Notes: a model not told the origin generated them from the letters alone. A stretch of 64,000 nucleotides of DNA from Vacuolonema iberomarrocanum LEGE 07170 (GCA_015207365.1 JADEXA010000022.1:35365-99364), one strand, 5' to 3'; numbered from the stretch's first letter, positions 1 through 9,165 are shown. Translations and numbers: made by a program.

Positions 1-69
1 GCCTTCTCGGTCTTGAACAAAAACCAAATCCAGGGAGGCGAGCAAGACCTGGTCGATACTCTGGATCAT
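1..69 (-). CDS. Partial PAS-type sensor protein (5' end of gene only)
   Basis: An ATG at 69 on the minus strand has a GGAG ribosome site about 7 bases upstream, and the frame stays open to the window edge. The 23 visible residues begin MIQSIDQVLLAS and continue LDLVFVQDREG. This looks like the start of a PAS domain in cyanobacterial histidine kinases and GGDEF/EAL proteins, where a 'LASxDLVFVxDREG' opening is common. The rest of the gene lies outside the window, so the output domain is unknown. The next gene on the same strand (91-444) ends 21 bases upstream of this start, so the two may be co-transcribed. The family assignment rests on a very short stretch. Confidence 0.5.
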   Translation of the reverse strand, partial: MIQSIDQVLLASLDLVFVQDREG

Positions 70-90
70 TAACTGCTCCTATGCTGACGC

Positions 91-444
91 TTAAAGCAGT
101 GGTTGTGGCCTAAGCCGTTCGCGTATGTCTTCTTCATGTTCTCCTGAGGGGGCATCAGAGAATAATGAAATGTTATCGCAAGAAACCTGGGCATCGACAC
201 TCACCCAAACACCATATCTGCGTGGTGATGCTGTGATAATGCCTGACCATCCCTCGTTGTTCAGGCTCCAGCCGAGTGCAAATGCTTCACCGCGCTCTCC
301 TACACTAAAATATCTCACGAGCTTTAAGAGTTGATGATTGAGCACTAAACCTTCGTAGAGCCTACCATCATTGTGAAAAACAAAAGTTTTAACGATCGCT
401 TCATCCAAGAGAATTGGGGCCATGAAGACACCTACGGATTGCAT
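91..444 (-). CDS. Conserved-looking hypothetical protein, 117 aa
   Basis: I do not recognise this protein. It has 117 residues with no signal peptide, membrane span or clear motif, and looks like a small soluble mixed alpha/beta domain ending in an acidic/basic helix (EEDIRERLR). The start is ambiguous. ATG 444 has a GGGTG site about 11 bases away, while the in-frame ATG at 423 (MAPILLDEA) has an AGGTG site at better spacing and may be the true start. It lies just upstream of the partial PAS sensor gene on the same strand with a 21-base gap, so a small signalling operon is possible. Function unknown. Confidence 0.6.
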   Translation of the reverse strand: MQSVGVFMAPILLDEAIVKTFVFHNDGRLYEGLVLNHQLLKLVRYFSVGERGEAFALGWSLNNEGWSGIITASPRRYGVWVSVDAQVSCDNISLFSDAPSGEHEEDIRERLRPQPLL

Positions 445-930
445 TGCGTGTATTTCACCCCAAGAATAGCTAACTTTTTCTTAGAACACAAAGATCTTCT
501 TGAAAAATTTCCTAACTCGATATATTGACTATTCTTATGTTGCAAGAAGACTAAGGAGTGATCCTCAACTGATCGTTAGATTTACTGGGAAGTAGCTCTA
601 TTAAACGGTTTGGAATGATCAATCATCTGAAATGAAATTCTGATAGCCAGGTTATAGACACTCCATGTCTATTTATCTGTAAGTATTGAGTTGATTAGTG
701 TGAGCGATATCAAATAACGTAGTCGACTTTACAGTCTTATTAATGGAGGGTTTAATTTGTTGCGAACCTATCTTTCCTCTGCGATATGAAAAGTTTGGTG
801 TTGAGTTGAACTAAAAACATCGAGCTTTGCAGCCTGTTATACATGGTTAAATAAAGCATTTAGATTTGAGTTGGTATATAAGCTTTGATCTTTTCTAAGA
901 TTCCTATAAAACCAGACTAAAACCTATTGT
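445..930. other. Intergenic, AT-rich, no gene seen
   Basis: About 490 bases with stops in all frames and no convincing start plus ribosome site. It must hold the promoter for the minus-strand gene at 91-444. I see no strong hairpin or repeat. Confidence 0.5.
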
Positions 931-1242
931 TTACACATCTTCTAGGGTTCGAAATCCAAGTAACCAAAGCATTCTTCTCTCAATTTTGATTTGATAATCA
1001 ATGTAGAGTTCACCCTGCTCTTTAAGAGTTTTGTATGTGAGTACTAGCTTTTCGAGCTGATTTATAGTTTCTGTGATGGGTTCATCATCGAGATACAAAC
1101 TTTCGATGACTTCATTTAAATCTGCCAGTTCATGGGCTTTTAATCCGGCATTCTTAGCTACGATAAATCTCAGTTGTCCACGATACTTGTACAAAGTCTT
1201 GCGCAAACAATAAATTGCGCTAATCGATAATTTTTTATTCAT
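931..1242 (-). CDS. Hypothetical protein, 103 aa, basic/helical
   Basis: I do not recognise this protein. It has 103 residues, a lysine/arginine-rich N-terminus (MNKKLSISAIYCLRKTL) and then predicted helices rich in Leu, Glu and Lys, which fits a small helical or weak coiled-coil protein. There is no transmembrane segment or metal-binding motif. The ATG at 1242 is the only in-frame start near the 5' end and its ribosome site is weak (CTGGA). It is isolated, with about 490 and 570 bases of non-coding DNA on either side, and the local DNA is more AT-rich than the flanking metabolic genes. It may be an accessory gene. Confidence 0.45.
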   Translation of the reverse strand: MNKKLSISAIYCLRKTLYKYRGQLRFIVAKNAGLKAHELADLNEVIESLYLDDEPITETINQLEKLVLTYKTLKEQGELYIDYQIKIERRMLWLLGFRTLEDV

Positions 1243-1808
1243 TATCCAGCAAGAAATATGAGACCTTTGAGCCTCTAAAAACCGCTTAAATTCAAAAAGT
1301 TTTCAGCTTGCTGTGACTAGAAAGAATAGAACTGCAAAAAATCTTCTTTCCCATGGTTATATTGCAAGCGAGCACTCGTTTGAATGCAAGCAGATAGTGC
1401 AACGGAAACCATCGTCACCATGGGCGATCGCACAAGTTGATAAGATACAAGTTGATAAGATAAATGGACGAGGTGGGCCAAATGAAGCGAATAGGTAGAC
1501 CCTGAAAGCTGAACAGTAGACGGAGAGGGTATCTGAGAAAAATACTCAATGAACGAACGCCCAAGTGTCTAAGCTGGATGCAATACAGATAATACGATTC
1601 TATATCTGCAAAAACGCTATCTCATCCTCTGAGTCAATATTCATGGAAATTTCACAATTGCGGATGTTGAGCGCTATTGTCTGTGGCTAAGTAGTACCCA
1701 GAACGCGGCTGTTACATCTGTGTTAGAAACACTGCGGGGAAAAAGGGGGCGTGATAGGGTGACGGGGTATTTAAGGAACGTGCGATCGCCCCAAAAGGAA
1801 GAACTGCA
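1243..1808. other. Intergenic region upstream of frmA
   Basis: About 565 bases. A 61-codon plus-strand ORF at 1313-1498 has no ribosome site and holds a short direct repeat of AAGTTGATAAGATA near 1434-1461; I do not regard it as a gene. The right end carries the frmA ribosome site (AAGGAAG about 6 bases before ATG 1809). Confidence 0.45.
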
Positions 1809-2918
1809 ATGGACGTGAAAGCTGCCGTAGCGCTGGAAGCTGGGAAGCCCCTGAGTATCGAAACGATTCAGCTAGACGGCCCAAGAGCTGGGGAAGTACT
1901 GGTAGAAATCAAAGCCACAGGCATTTGCCATACCGATGCCTACACCCTGTCTGGAGCCGATCCAGAAGGCTTGTTCCCCGCTGTCCTGGGGCACGAGGGC
2001 GCAGGGATTGTTGTAGACGTAGGGCCTGACGTCAAAAGCCTGAAACCAGGCGACCATGTGATTCCTCTCTATGTTCCTGAATGTCGTAACTGCGAGTATT
2101 GCCTCAGCGGCAAGACCAACCTCTGCCAAGCCATCCGATTGACCCAAGGTAAAGGATTGATGCCCGATGGCAGTAGTCGCTTTTCGTTGGATGGGCAGAA
2201 GCTGTTTCACTACATGGGTACGTCAACCTTTGCGAACTACACCGTTGTGCCCGAAATCGCACTGGCCAAGATTCGTGAAGATGCCCCCTTCGAGAAGGTT
2301 TGCTATATCGGCTGTGGCGTAACGACGGGCATTGGCGCGGTAATCAACACGGCAAAAGTGGAACCTGGCTCGAATGTGATTGTGTTTGGTTTGGGTGGCA
2401 TTGGGCTGAATGTGATTCAGGCTTGCCGCATGGTGGGAGCCAATATGATTGTAGGGGTGGATCTCAACTCCAAGAAGCAGGCGATCGCCGAAACGTTTGG
2501 TATGACTCACTTCGTCAACCCTAAAGACGTAGACGGGGATCTGGTTCCCTATCTCGTGGAGTTGACCAAAGGTGGAGCCGACTACACCTTTGAATGCATC
2601 GGTAACGTCAAGGTCATGCGTCAGGCATTGGAATCCTGCCATAAAGGGTGGGGCGAGAGCATCATCATCGGTGTGGCCGGTGCTGGTCAAGAAATCAGCA
2701 CCCGTCCGTTCCAGCTAGTGACGGGGCGTGTTTGGCGAGGCACGGCCTTCGGCGGCGCGAAGGGGCGCACCGATGTCCCCACAATCGTGGATTGGTACAT
2801 GGATGGCAAAATTAATATTGACGATCTGATTACCCATGTGATGCCGCTAGATCAGATTAACCATGCCTTCGACTTGATGCATGAAGGGGAATCCATCCGC
2901 TCTGTTGTGACATTCTGA
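1809..2918 (+). CDS. frmA: S-(hydroxymethyl)glutathione dehydrogenase / class III alcohol dehydrogenase
   Basis: A 369-residue zinc-dependent medium-chain dehydrogenase that oxidises S-hydroxymethylglutathione (formaldehyde plus glutathione) to S-formylglutathione with NAD. The length is typical of class III ADH. Visible motifs are the catalytic zinc site GICHTDAYT near residue 38, GHEGAGIV near residue 61, the structural zinc cysteines in [17 protein letters not shown] (about residues 90-106) and the Rossmann motif [11 protein letters not shown] near residue 194. The C-terminal signature TAFGGAKGR is also present. The ATG at 1809 has an AAGGAAG ribosome site. fghA follows 13 bases after the stop on the same strand, so the two form the usual glutathione-dependent formaldehyde detoxification operon. 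Nothing unusual is seen. Confidence 0.97.
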   Translation: MDVKAAVALEAGKPLSIETIQLDGPRAGEVLVEIKATGICHTDAYTLSGADPEGLFPAVLGHEGAGIVVDVGPDVKSLKPGDHVIPLYVPECRNCEYCLSGKTNLCQAIRLTQGKGLMPDGSSRFSLDGQKLFHYMGTSTFANYTVVPEIALAKIREDAPFEKVCYIGCGVTTGIGAVINTAKVEPGSNVIVFGLGGIGLNVIQACRMVGANMIVGVDLNSKKQAIAETFGMTHFVNPKDVDGDLVPYLVELTKGGADYTFECIGNVKVMRQALESCHKGWGESIIIGVAGAGQEISTRPFQLVTGRVWRGTAFGGAKGRTDVPTIVDWYMDGKINIDDLITHVMPLDQINHAFDLMHEGESIRSVVTF

Positions 2919-2931
2919 ATCATCCTTTGCT

Positions 2932-3792
2932 ATGAGTTCTGACCTGACTGTGCTCAATACCCACCAGTGTTTTGGTGGAAAATTGGGCTTTTACCAGCAT
3001 GAGTCGTCTGCCTGCAATAGCTCCATGCGATTTGCGGTCTATCAACCACCCCAGACGAATGACCAGCCCTTGCCCGTGCTCTACTTCCTCTCGGGGCTGA
3101 CCTGCACCGAAGAAAACTTCATGGTGAAAGCCGGGGCACAACGCTATGCTGCCGAACAAGGGCTGATCCTGGTTGCCCCCGACACCAGCCCTCGCAATAC
3201 AGGGACGCCTGGGGAAGATGACGACTGGGATTTTGGTACCGGGGCGGGCTTTTACCTCAACGCTACGGAGAAACCCTGGAGCCAGCATTATCGGATGTAT
3301 GACTATGTCGTCGAAGAACTGCCCCAAGTGATGGCGGCAAATTTTGCTGTGAAGAGCGATCGCCAAGGTATCTTTGGCCATTCGATGGGTGGCCATGGCG
3401 CATTGATCTGCGCGTTAAGGAATCCCGATCGCTACCTTTCCCTCTCTGCCTATGCGCCCATCGCTGCCCCGACCCAGTGCCCTTGGGGGCAAACATCCTT
3501 CAGCCGCTACCTGGGTTCTGACACCTCAACCTGGACGGCCTATGATGCCACGGAGCTAATGCTGGCGAACAGCGGGTGGAAGAGCGATCGCTCCATTCTC
3601 ATTGACCAGGGCGATGCCGATACCTTCTTGCACCAACAGCAACTCCTCCCCGAAACGTTTGAAGCCGCCTGCCAGCAAGTGGGACAACCCCTCACCCTCC
3701 GCATGCAACCGGGCTATGACCATGGCTACTACTTCATCGCCACGTTCGTAGAAGACCATATTCGCCACCATGCCGCTGTCCTTTGCCACTAG
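2932..3792 (+). CDS. fghA: S-formylglutathione hydrolase
   Basis: A 286-residue alpha/beta-hydrolase of the esterase D family that hydrolyses S-formylglutathione to formate and glutathione, the step after FrmA. The nucleophile elbow GHSMGGHGA holds the catalytic serine (about residue 150). YFLSGLTCTEENF, APDTSPRN and a late DHGYYF histidine region are the family's hallmark segments. Length matches the family. It follows frmA by 13 bases, so it is probably translated from the same mRNA. Its 3' end faces the minus-strand rhodanese gene across 55 bases. Confidence 0.97.
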   Translation: MSSDLTVLNTHQCFGGKLGFYQHESSACNSSMRFAVYQPPQTNDQPLPVLYFLSGLTCTEENFMVKAGAQRYAAEQGLILVAPDTSPRNTGTPGEDDDWDFGTGAGFYLNATEKPWSQHYRMYDYVVEELPQVMAANFAVKSDRQGIFGHSMGGHGALICALRNPDRYLSLSAYAPIAAPTQCPWGQTSFSRYLGSDTSTWTAYDATELMLANSGWKSDRSILIDQGDADTFLHQQQLLPETFEAACQQVGQPLTLRMQPGYDHGYYFIATFVEDHIRHHAAVLCH

Positions 3793-3847
3793 CCCTTTGG
3801 CCACAACAGGTCTGTAGATCCCCAAATCGAGGCTGTAGAACCCGGCA

Positions 3848-4318
3848 TCAAAGCTTCCTTGAGCGATCCCCCATCTCTTGCTGCACCGAGGGATGAAGAA
3901 GCACCTTCCAGACTGCAGCATACGGGTGAACGGCTTGGACTGGCTGGCGATCGCGGACGAGCGATCGCCCCTCATTCGCCCATTGAAAAATCGAGCCTTC
4001 CAGGTTCATGGCTTGTGAAAAACCTGCGTCTTGAAGCTGCTGCACAAACTGGGCAGAACGATAGCCGACCGAGCAGTAGGCGACAATCGGTGTATTCGTT
4101 TCGATGGGTAGATGGCGGACGGCATCTAGGGTGGGAGCATGATGGGCGTTGGGTAAGTGACTGACGGCAAACTCCTCGGCATCTCGCACATCCAGCAACA
4201 CAGGCGGATTGGGTTGTGTCAGCCAGGTTGCCAGAGCCTCTGTAGAAATGAAGCGGATGCCCAGAAAACGCCACCGCACGAGCCGTCGGATAATCTTCCA
4301 GGCAAGGGATCGAGCCAT
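3848..4318 (-). CDS. Rhodanese-like domain protein (putative sulfurtransferase)
   Basis: A single rhodanese domain of about 156 residues. PVLLDVRDAEEFAVSHLPNA is the usual N-terminal signature and AYCSVGYRSA holds the active-site cysteine loop, so the protein could carry a persulfide. A basic, tryptophan-rich N-terminus (ARSLAWKIIRRLVRW) suggests membrane surface contact. I chose ATG 4318. The open frame runs further upstream to 4456, but the extra 46 residues are low-quality, unlike the family, and have no ribosome site. It is convergent with fghA. Substrate and partner are not visible. Confidence 0.8.
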   Translation of the reverse strand: MARSLAWKIIRRLVRWRFLGIRFISTEALATWLTQPNPPVLLDVRDAEEFAVSHLPNAHHAPTLDAVRHLPIETNTPIVAYCSVGYRSAQFVQQLQDAGFSQAMNLEGSIFQWANEGRSLVRDRQPVQAVHPYAAVWKVLLHPSVQQEMGDRSRKL

Positions 4319-4704
4319 AGCTTTACTCAGGAAACCATCCCATGTGAAGACTGGGAAGCTCATTAGGGCGATCGATGGTAAGGAGCATGTCGTCGGAGCC
4401 ATAGCTATAGTCATGCTAGCTACCAGCTCCATAGATGACTGTTTCCAGCCGCTCAAAGTCTGTAGACTAAGGACGAGTTGATAGAAGAGAACGCAAGATT
4501 TCCATTTACAACTAGGCGACTGGCTTATTGTGGATACTGAGATATCCGACTCGTCCCCAACGACACTCTAGATCACTTTAGGAAGCGATCGCCTCAATCT
4601 GAGGAAGACATACAGTGTTTCGAGGAAAATGTTGTCTTGGGGAAATCTGAACTTGTCCGTTCAGCCGTGAAAGAGGGATGCATTGCCAACCTTGTAGGAG
4701 CCGT
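4319..4704. other. Intergenic between divergent rhodanese and DUF547 genes
   Basis: About 385 bases. Promoters for both flanking genes should lie here. The only clear element is the AGGAG site just before ATG 4705. Confidence 0.4.
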
Positions 4705-5403
4705 ATGGTGGATTTTGCGCTGTGGGATGAGTTGCTACACACCTATGTCGATGAAGCAGGCAGAGTCGCCTATGATCGCTGGCAACAGGAAGCGATCGCA
4801 GCGCTAGATGATTGGTTGGAATCCCTGCGCGGGACAGCACTGAGCAAATTTCCAGGAGATGAGCAGTTGGCGTTGTTGATCAATGTCTACAATGCGCTGA
4901 CCATTCGGCAAGTGTTGGATCATTACCCTATCGACTCGGTGTTTCCAAAAGTCTGGGGTGTACCAAATCTATGGTCATTCTGGCGCTTTTTCACGCGATC
5001 GCTCTACGCCCTAGAAGAAGAACCCCTCAGCCTCAACCAGATTGAACATGGGATCTTGCGCCGTTGGTTTCGAGAACCGCGCATTCACTTTGCGCTGGTT
5101 TGTGCCTCTTTGGGTTGCCCACAGCTCCGCAGCGAAGCCTATTGGGGCGATCGCGTCAAAACTCAACTGGAGGAAGATGCTCAGCGCTTTATCCACAACC
5201 CCAACAAGGTTCATTATGTTGGTGAAACCGACACGCTATATTGCAGCAAGATTTTCCGCTGGTATGGTCGCGATTTTCTTCAAGTTTCTGAATCTATTCC
5301 GGCCTATATCGGCCAATATTTACCCGAGGTTCGTGCAGCAGAGTCGTTGACGATCCGCTATCTCCCTTACGACTGGAGCCTGAATCAACGCACCTCTTCA
5401 TAG
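4705..5403 (+). CDS. DUF547 domain protein
   Basis: About 232 residues belonging to the DUF547 family. The family core is visible: LALLINVYNALTIRQVLDHYP, then IEHGILRRWFREPRIHFALV, then CASLGCPQLRSEAY. The conserved cysteine pair and catalytic-looking His/Asn suggest a papain- or transglutaminase-like fold, but no reaction is established for the family to my knowledge. ATG 4705 is chosen because TAGGAG lies 5 bases upstream; an in-frame ATG at 4678 lacks a ribosome site. There is no signal peptide. The 3' end overlaps by 19 bases the convergent glycosyltransferase gene. Confidence 0.85.
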   Translation: MVDFALWDELLHTYVDEAGRVAYDRWQQEAIAALDDWLESLRGTALSKFPGDEQLALLINVYNALTIRQVLDHYPIDSVFPKVWGVPNLWSFWRFFTRSLYALEEEPLSLNQIEHGILRRWFREPRIHFALVCASLGCPQLRSEAYWGDRVKTQLEEDAQRFIHNPNKVHYVGETDTLYCSKIFRWYGRDFLQVSESIPAYIGQYLPEVRAAESLTIRYLPYDWSLNQRTSS

Positions 5404-6116
5404 AAGCGCTTTAAAGTTTTTGAGGATACCCCCAAACCCCAGAGAAAGCCCACCGTTGCATAAATCAAGTTGGATTTAAGGGCACCCCATTTAGCAACAC
5501 GGCGATCGCACGACTGCACGACGCGATTCACCTGTCGGATCTCTCCAAAGCGACAGAGCTTAAGGCATAGATCCGCCTCCTCCATAATTTCCAACGTCGG
5601 ATCAAAGCCTCCACAGCGCAGAAAATCATCGCGTCGACAAAACATCACCTGATCGCCAAACAGCAGACGCAAGCCGTTGCGAAAGAATAGATGGGGACGG
5701 AAGAGTAGCGGAGCATAATAGGTTTTCAGGACGTTGTGGAAACTGGTACTCCAGCGGGTGGTTTGGTGCCCTGTCATTAGGGAAATAAAGCCCCCACAGG
5801 CAATCGTCGGGTTAGTCAGGGTCTTCTCGATAACTGCCATGCCATCATCGGGAACCAGCGTATCGGCATGTAAGAAGCAGAGAATCGACCCAGTCGCCTT
5901 TGCCGCTCCCAGGTTCATCTGGCTAGAGCGGCGGGCTTGGGGAGCCTGTAGAAGGGTGACGGGAAACTGAGTGGCGATCGCCTGGGTGCCATCGGTACTG
6001 CCGCCATCAACGATCAAAATTTCCTGGGGTGCTGGGTGCAAGATGTTGAGGCAGCGCAAGGTGCGTTCCAGGCATTGCGCCTCGTTCAGCGTGGGAATGA
6101 TAATTGAGACCGTCAT
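5385..6116 (-). CDS. Family 2 glycosyltransferase (TIGR04283-like)
   Basis: A 243-residue GT-A fold glycosyltransferase. MTVSIIIPTLNEA is the nucleotide-binding start, IVDGGSTDGT follows, and FLHADTLVP gives the DxD-like metal site. GGFDPTLEIMEEADLCLKL is the acceptor-side acidic motif. The pattern best matches the short TIGR04283 family, named after arsenosugar biosynthesis clusters. A hydrophobic C-terminal segment (LIYATVGFLWGLGV) may anchor it to the membrane. ATG 6116 is the family start; a longer frame to 6167 adds an unlike N-terminus. It is divergent from the methyltransferase at 6132 with only 15 bases between starts, so their 5' regions overlap. No arsenic gene (arsM, arsS) is visible nearby, so the substrate is open. 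Confidence 0.85.
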   Translation of the reverse strand: MTVSIIIPTLNEAQCLERTLRCLNILHPAPQEILIVDGGSTDGTQAIATQFPVTLLQAPQARRSSQMNLGAAKATGSILCFLHADTLVPDDGMAVIEKTLTNPTIACGGFISLMTGHQTTRWSTSFHNVLKTYYAPLLFRPHLFFRNGLRLLFGDQVMFCRRDDFLRCGGFDPTLEIMEEADLCLKLCRFGEIRQVNRVVQSCDRRVAKWGALKSNLIYATVGFLWGLGVSSKTLKRFYEEVR

Positions 6117-6131
6117 CCTTCTCCAAATTCT

Positions 6132-6872
6132 ATGCAGCGTAACAATCTCGCGTTTTATGACCAACAAGCGGCACAGTGGTGGGATGAAGCCGCTACGGTC
6201 TATCCCCTCCGCCGCCTTAATCCTCTACGTTTCCAGTACTTTGATCGTTACATATCCACATGGAATGGACTATCAGTGCTGGACGTGGGTTGTGGGGGTG
6301 GCTATACCTGTGAGTTTTTGACCCAACGTGGCGCAAAGGTTTGGGGAATCGACCAGTCGGCAGCTTGTATCCAGACCGCACAGACTCACGCAACGGCAGA
6401 AGGGCTAGCGATCGCCTACAAGCAGGGACTAGCTGAACAACTCCCATTTGAGTCAGGGCAATTTGATGTCGTGGTCTGCGTCGATGTGCTGGAGCATGTG
6501 GAGAATCCGAAGCAGGCGATCGCCGAGATCAGCCGCGTCCTGAAGCCGGGCGGGTGCTTCTGCTTCGACACCATCAACCGCACTTGGCAATCCCGTCTGG
6601 TGATGATCACCCTATTGGAAGATCTGCTGCGAGAGATCCCACGTGGCATTCACGATTGGCGGAAGTTCGTCACTCCGGACGAGGTGCAGGGGCATATGGC
6701 ATCGGCGGGATTGGAGGCGATCGCCATTAATGGCTTCAATCTCTTCGGTAGCACCGTCGGCGAAAAATTTGAGGCATTGCGCCACTACTGGCGTACAGGA
6801 GAATTTCGCGTACGGTTCGATGCGGACACTTCCATCATGTTCATTGGTTTGGGGCAGAAGCGTTTGGAGTAA
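6132..6872 (+). CDS. UbiG-like class I SAM-dependent methyltransferase
   Basis: A 246-residue methyltransferase. Motif I is VLDVGCGGGYTCEFL (about residue 50), the acidic loop is VWGIDQSAACI, and VVVCVDVLEHVENP plus ISRVLKPGG complete the SAM-binding fold. The overall pattern (NLAFYDQQAAQWWDE near the N-terminus, FDTINRTWQSRLV late) resembles the ubiquinone O-methyltransferase UbiG. Cyanobacteria make plastoquinone rather than ubiquinone, so the substrate here must differ. It is divergent from the glycosyltransferase, sharing a short common upstream region, so the two may be co-regulated. There is no membrane segment. Confidence 0.85.
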   Translation: MQRNNLAFYDQQAAQWWDEAATVYPLRRLNPLRFQYFDRYISTWNGLSVLDVGCGGGYTCEFLTQRGAKVWGIDQSAACIQTAQTHATAEGLAIAYKQGLAEQLPFESGQFDVVVCVDVLEHVENPKQAIAEISRVLKPGGCFCFDTINRTWQSRLVMITLLEDLLREIPRGIHDWRKFVTPDEVQGHMASAGLEAIAINGFNLFGSTVGEKFEALRHYWRTGEFRVRFDADTSIMFIGLGQKRLE

Positions 6873-6935
6873 TGGGAACGCAGATGAACGCGGATGGACG
6901 CAGATAGAAGACAACGCACCTTGCTATCGAGTCTT

Positions 6936-7412
6936 TCAGGCTTCGCTGGGGTTAATTTGCATCATCTGCCAAGTGACATAGGTCCCAATGGGGCTCCAGA
7001 GTAAATAGGGAATGAGCAGATAGCCAGCGGGCTTGGAGATGGGGAAGACAAAAAAGGCGAGGGCGATCGCAATCACTAACCCAGATGCACCAATCCAGAA
7101 CCCAACCCGCAAACGCCGAGTCATCAGCATGGCCGGAGTATAAGCCAGCGTAATCAGCTCCAGCACAAGGTAACCCGCCATCAGCCGCCAGATAGTAGCG
7201 GTGCCGGGAGCCATGTTCCAGACCAGGCTGGCCGAAATAGCGCCACAGGTGAAAATCATCGTCCAGATGAAGGGGATGGCCCATTCAAACGTGAGCCAGT
7301 CGGGGCGCTCCAGTCGACGAAACCACTGGGCACCCGTTCGATCAACGAGACTGCCGATCAGCAAGGCTAGACCAAAAGCAACGCCGCCGATCACGAGCCA
7401 AGACGGGATCAT
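6936..7412 (-). CDS. tspO: TspO/MBR family membrane protein
   Basis: A 158-residue protein with five hydrophobic segments, the usual size and topology for the tryptophan-rich sensory protein family that binds tetrapyrroles and other hydrophobic ligands. ERPDWLTFEWAIPFIWT corresponds to the family's PxWxPP...WTxLY region and LLIPYLLWSPIGTYVTWQM to the C-terminal LLxPYLxWxxFAxxLN motif. Some usually conserved residues are replaced, so this is a divergent member. ATG 7412 is preceded by GGAGGT at ideal spacing, which is why it is preferred to ATG 7433. It lies downstream of psbD on the same strand, but a strong terminator separates them. A link to tetrapyrrole or photosynthetic stress control is only an inference. 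Confidence 0.8.
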   Translation of the reverse strand: MIPSWLVIGGVAFGLALLIGSLVDRTGAQWFRRLERPDWLTFEWAIPFIWTMIFTCGAISASLVWNMAPGTATIWRLMAGYLVLELITLAYTPAMLMTRRLRVGFWIGASGLVIAIALAFFVFPISKPAGYLLIPYLLWSPIGTYVTWQMMQINPSEA

Positions 7413-7514
7413 AATTACCTCCTCATGCAACATTGCCAGGACTCCTACAAGACTTGCGTAGGTCTAAGTGCGAAAATCACGACACATCCTGGCGGCATCA
7501 TAGAATATCGCCCA

Positions 7515-7546
7515 TCAAAAAAGCCTCCACTTGTCGGTGGAGGCTT
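7515..7546 (-). terminator. Rho-independent terminator of psbD
   Basis: Read on the minus strand, GCCTCCAC and GTGGAGGC form a perfect 8-bp stem with a CGACAA loop followed by six T residues. It lies about 20 bases after the psbD stop codon and shows that psbD is transcribed alone. Confidence 0.9.
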
Positions 7547-7567
7547 TGATTGAACCCAACAATTCCC

Positions 7568-8626
7568 TTACAGAGCGTTACCGCGAGGCAGTACCTCTTC
7601 GGGGAATTCAAAGTTTTCGTGAGGCTGATCCTGAGGTGCCATCCAAGCTCGGATGCCCTCGTTCAGCAGAATGTTCTTCGTGTAGAACGTCTCAAATTCG
7701 GGGTCTTCCGCTGCTCGGATTTCCTGCGATACGAAGTCATACGCCCGCAGGTTCAAGCCCAAGCCAACCACACCAATCGCACTCATCCACAGACCGGTGA
7801 CCGGCACAAACAGCATGAAGAAGTGCAACCAACGCTTGTTGGAAAATGCAATCCCGAAAATCTGCGACCAGAAACGGTTCGCGGTCACCATCGAGTAGGT
7901 CTCTTCCGATTGGGTCGGGTTGAACGCTCGGAAGGTATTCGCGTTGTCGTCATCTTGGAACAAGGTGTTCTCCACCGTTGCCCCGTGAATGGCACACAAC
8001 AGCGCTCCACCCAGAATGCCCGCAACTCCCATCATGTGGAAGGGATTCAGCGTCCAGTTGTGGAAGCCCTGGAAGAACAGCAAGAAGCGGAAAATCGCCG
8101 CCACACCGAAGCTAGGCGCAAAAAACCAGCCCGACTGCCCCAAGGGGTAAAGCAAAAATACCGCCACAAATACCGCAATCGGGCCACTGAAGGCGATCGC
8201 GTTGTAAGGACGAATCCCCACCAGCCGAGAAATCTCAAACTGACGGAGCATAAAGCCAATCAGACCAAAGGCACCGTGCAGTGCCACGAAGATCCACAGA
8301 CCGCCCAGTTGGCACCAGCGGGTGAAGTCCCACTGCGCTTCAGGCCCCCACAAGAACAGCAGGGAATGCCCCAAGCTGTTGGGCGGGGTGGATACCGCGA
8401 CGGTCAAGAAGTTGCACCCTTCCAGGTAGGAAGAGGCCAGACCGTGGGTATACCAGGAGGTCACAAACGTCGTGCCGGTGAGCCAGCCACCCAGTGCCAG
8501 GTAGGCACAAGGGAACAGCAAGATACCCGACCAGCCAACGAAGACAAATCGGTCACGCTTGAGCCAGTCATCGAGGACGTCAAACCATCCCCGCTGCTCT
8601 TGCGCCCGTCCCATTGCTATGGTCAT
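7568..8626 (-). CDS. psbD: Photosystem II reaction centre protein D2
   Basis: A 352-residue D2 protein, full length. With D1 it binds the P680 chlorophylls, pheophytins, plastoquinone QA and the non-haem iron in the thylakoid membrane. Expected landmarks are present: MTIAMGRA then [15 protein letters not shown] at the N-terminus, [10 protein letters not shown] with the redox tyrosine [12 protein letters not shown] with the P680-ligand histidine, [13 protein letters not shown] with the iron/QA histidine, and [10 protein letters not shown] with the second iron-ligand histidine. ATG 8626 is chosen (TTGGAGAA upstream); five extra codons to 8641 are untypical. No psbC follows, although the main psbD copy normally overlaps psbC. 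This is therefore the solo psbD2-type copy, which in other cyanobacteria is used under high light or stress. The sequence is of the ordinary type and I see no far-red-type divergence. Confidence 0.98.
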   Translation of the reverse strand: MTIAMGRAQEQRGWFDVLDDWLKRDRFVFVGWSGILLFPCAYLALGGWLTGTTFVTSWYTHGLASSYLEGCNFLTVAVSTPPNSLGHSLLFLWGPEAQWDFTRWCQLGGLWIFVALHGAFGLIGFMLRQFEISRLVGIRPYNAIAFSGPIAVFVAVFLLYPLGQSGWFFAPSFGVAAIFRFLLFFQGFHNWTLNPFHMMGVAGILGGALLCAIHGATVENTLFQDDDNANTFRAFNPTQSEETYSMVTANRFWSQIFGIAFSNKRWLHFFMLFVPVTGLWMSAIGVVGLGLNLRAYDFVSQEIRAAEDPEFETFYTKNILLNEGIRAWMAPQDQPHENFEFPEEVLPRGNAL

Positions 8627-9165
8627 AGCGCGGTTCTCCAAATCGACAACAATTAAATGAACGGGAAATTAAAAAACAATGAGTTCATCGTTCACAACCT
8701 GCGCCATAGCAAAGTTCGTAACCTTGTGATGCAGAAAATGACAATGTGAACGATAAGGTTTACTTTTCTTTACCGTTTTATCATTATACCGATCTCCCCT
8801 GGGTTGACCAGCCCGTTCCTCTATCAATAATGAAATGACGCTGCATACTCCCAGCTCGCATGGGTCGTTTTTCGTTGTTGAACTAACGTTGGACAGAGGA
8901 ATCCGGTCTTGTGATCGTTTTCTAGTTTACAAGTCACCCTCTTTAGAAGAATTCACTCGCTATGGAATAGTGGATCGGCAACCATGCTTGATCAGAAGCG
9001 CTGAGTGGCTGATTTGATGGGCGATCGCAGCTCCTCTCCACCCAATTCTGAGAAAACAGACTGTTCTCGGTAAAGTTCTCTCATTTGCCCCGGCTCGCAA
9101 TAACATTTGAGATACTGGTAATTAGTTCACACTAAAAGTTCACTAGGACAGGGGATCGCTCATCC
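8627..9165. other. Promoter region of psbD and upstream spacer
   Basis: About 540 bases between divergent genes. On the minus strand a perfect TATAAT lies at 8788-8783, about 155 bases before the psbD start, implying a long 5' leader that could serve post-transcriptional control. A 60-codon plus-strand ORF at 8835-9017 has no ribosome site and is not accepted. Confidence 0.5.
8783..8788 (-). promoter_or_regulatory. Candidate -10 box of psbD
   Basis: TATAAT on the minus strand, with a GC-rich, poor -35 match (CTGGTC at 17 bp). A strong -10 with a weak -35 is common for cyanobacterial light-regulated promoters. The start site and use are inferred. Confidence 0.45.

Noticed and set aside
1313..1498. 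Plus-strand 61-codon ORF
   Set aside because: No ribosome site, a repeat inside it, and no homology-like pattern.
3859..4481. Several plus-strand ORFs
   Set aside because: They lie antisense to the rhodanese gene and show no family resemblance.
7550..8656. Plus-strand 368-codon ORF
   Set aside because: It is antisense to psbD, whose minus-strand product is unmistakable; the ORF arises from codon bias of the conserved gene.
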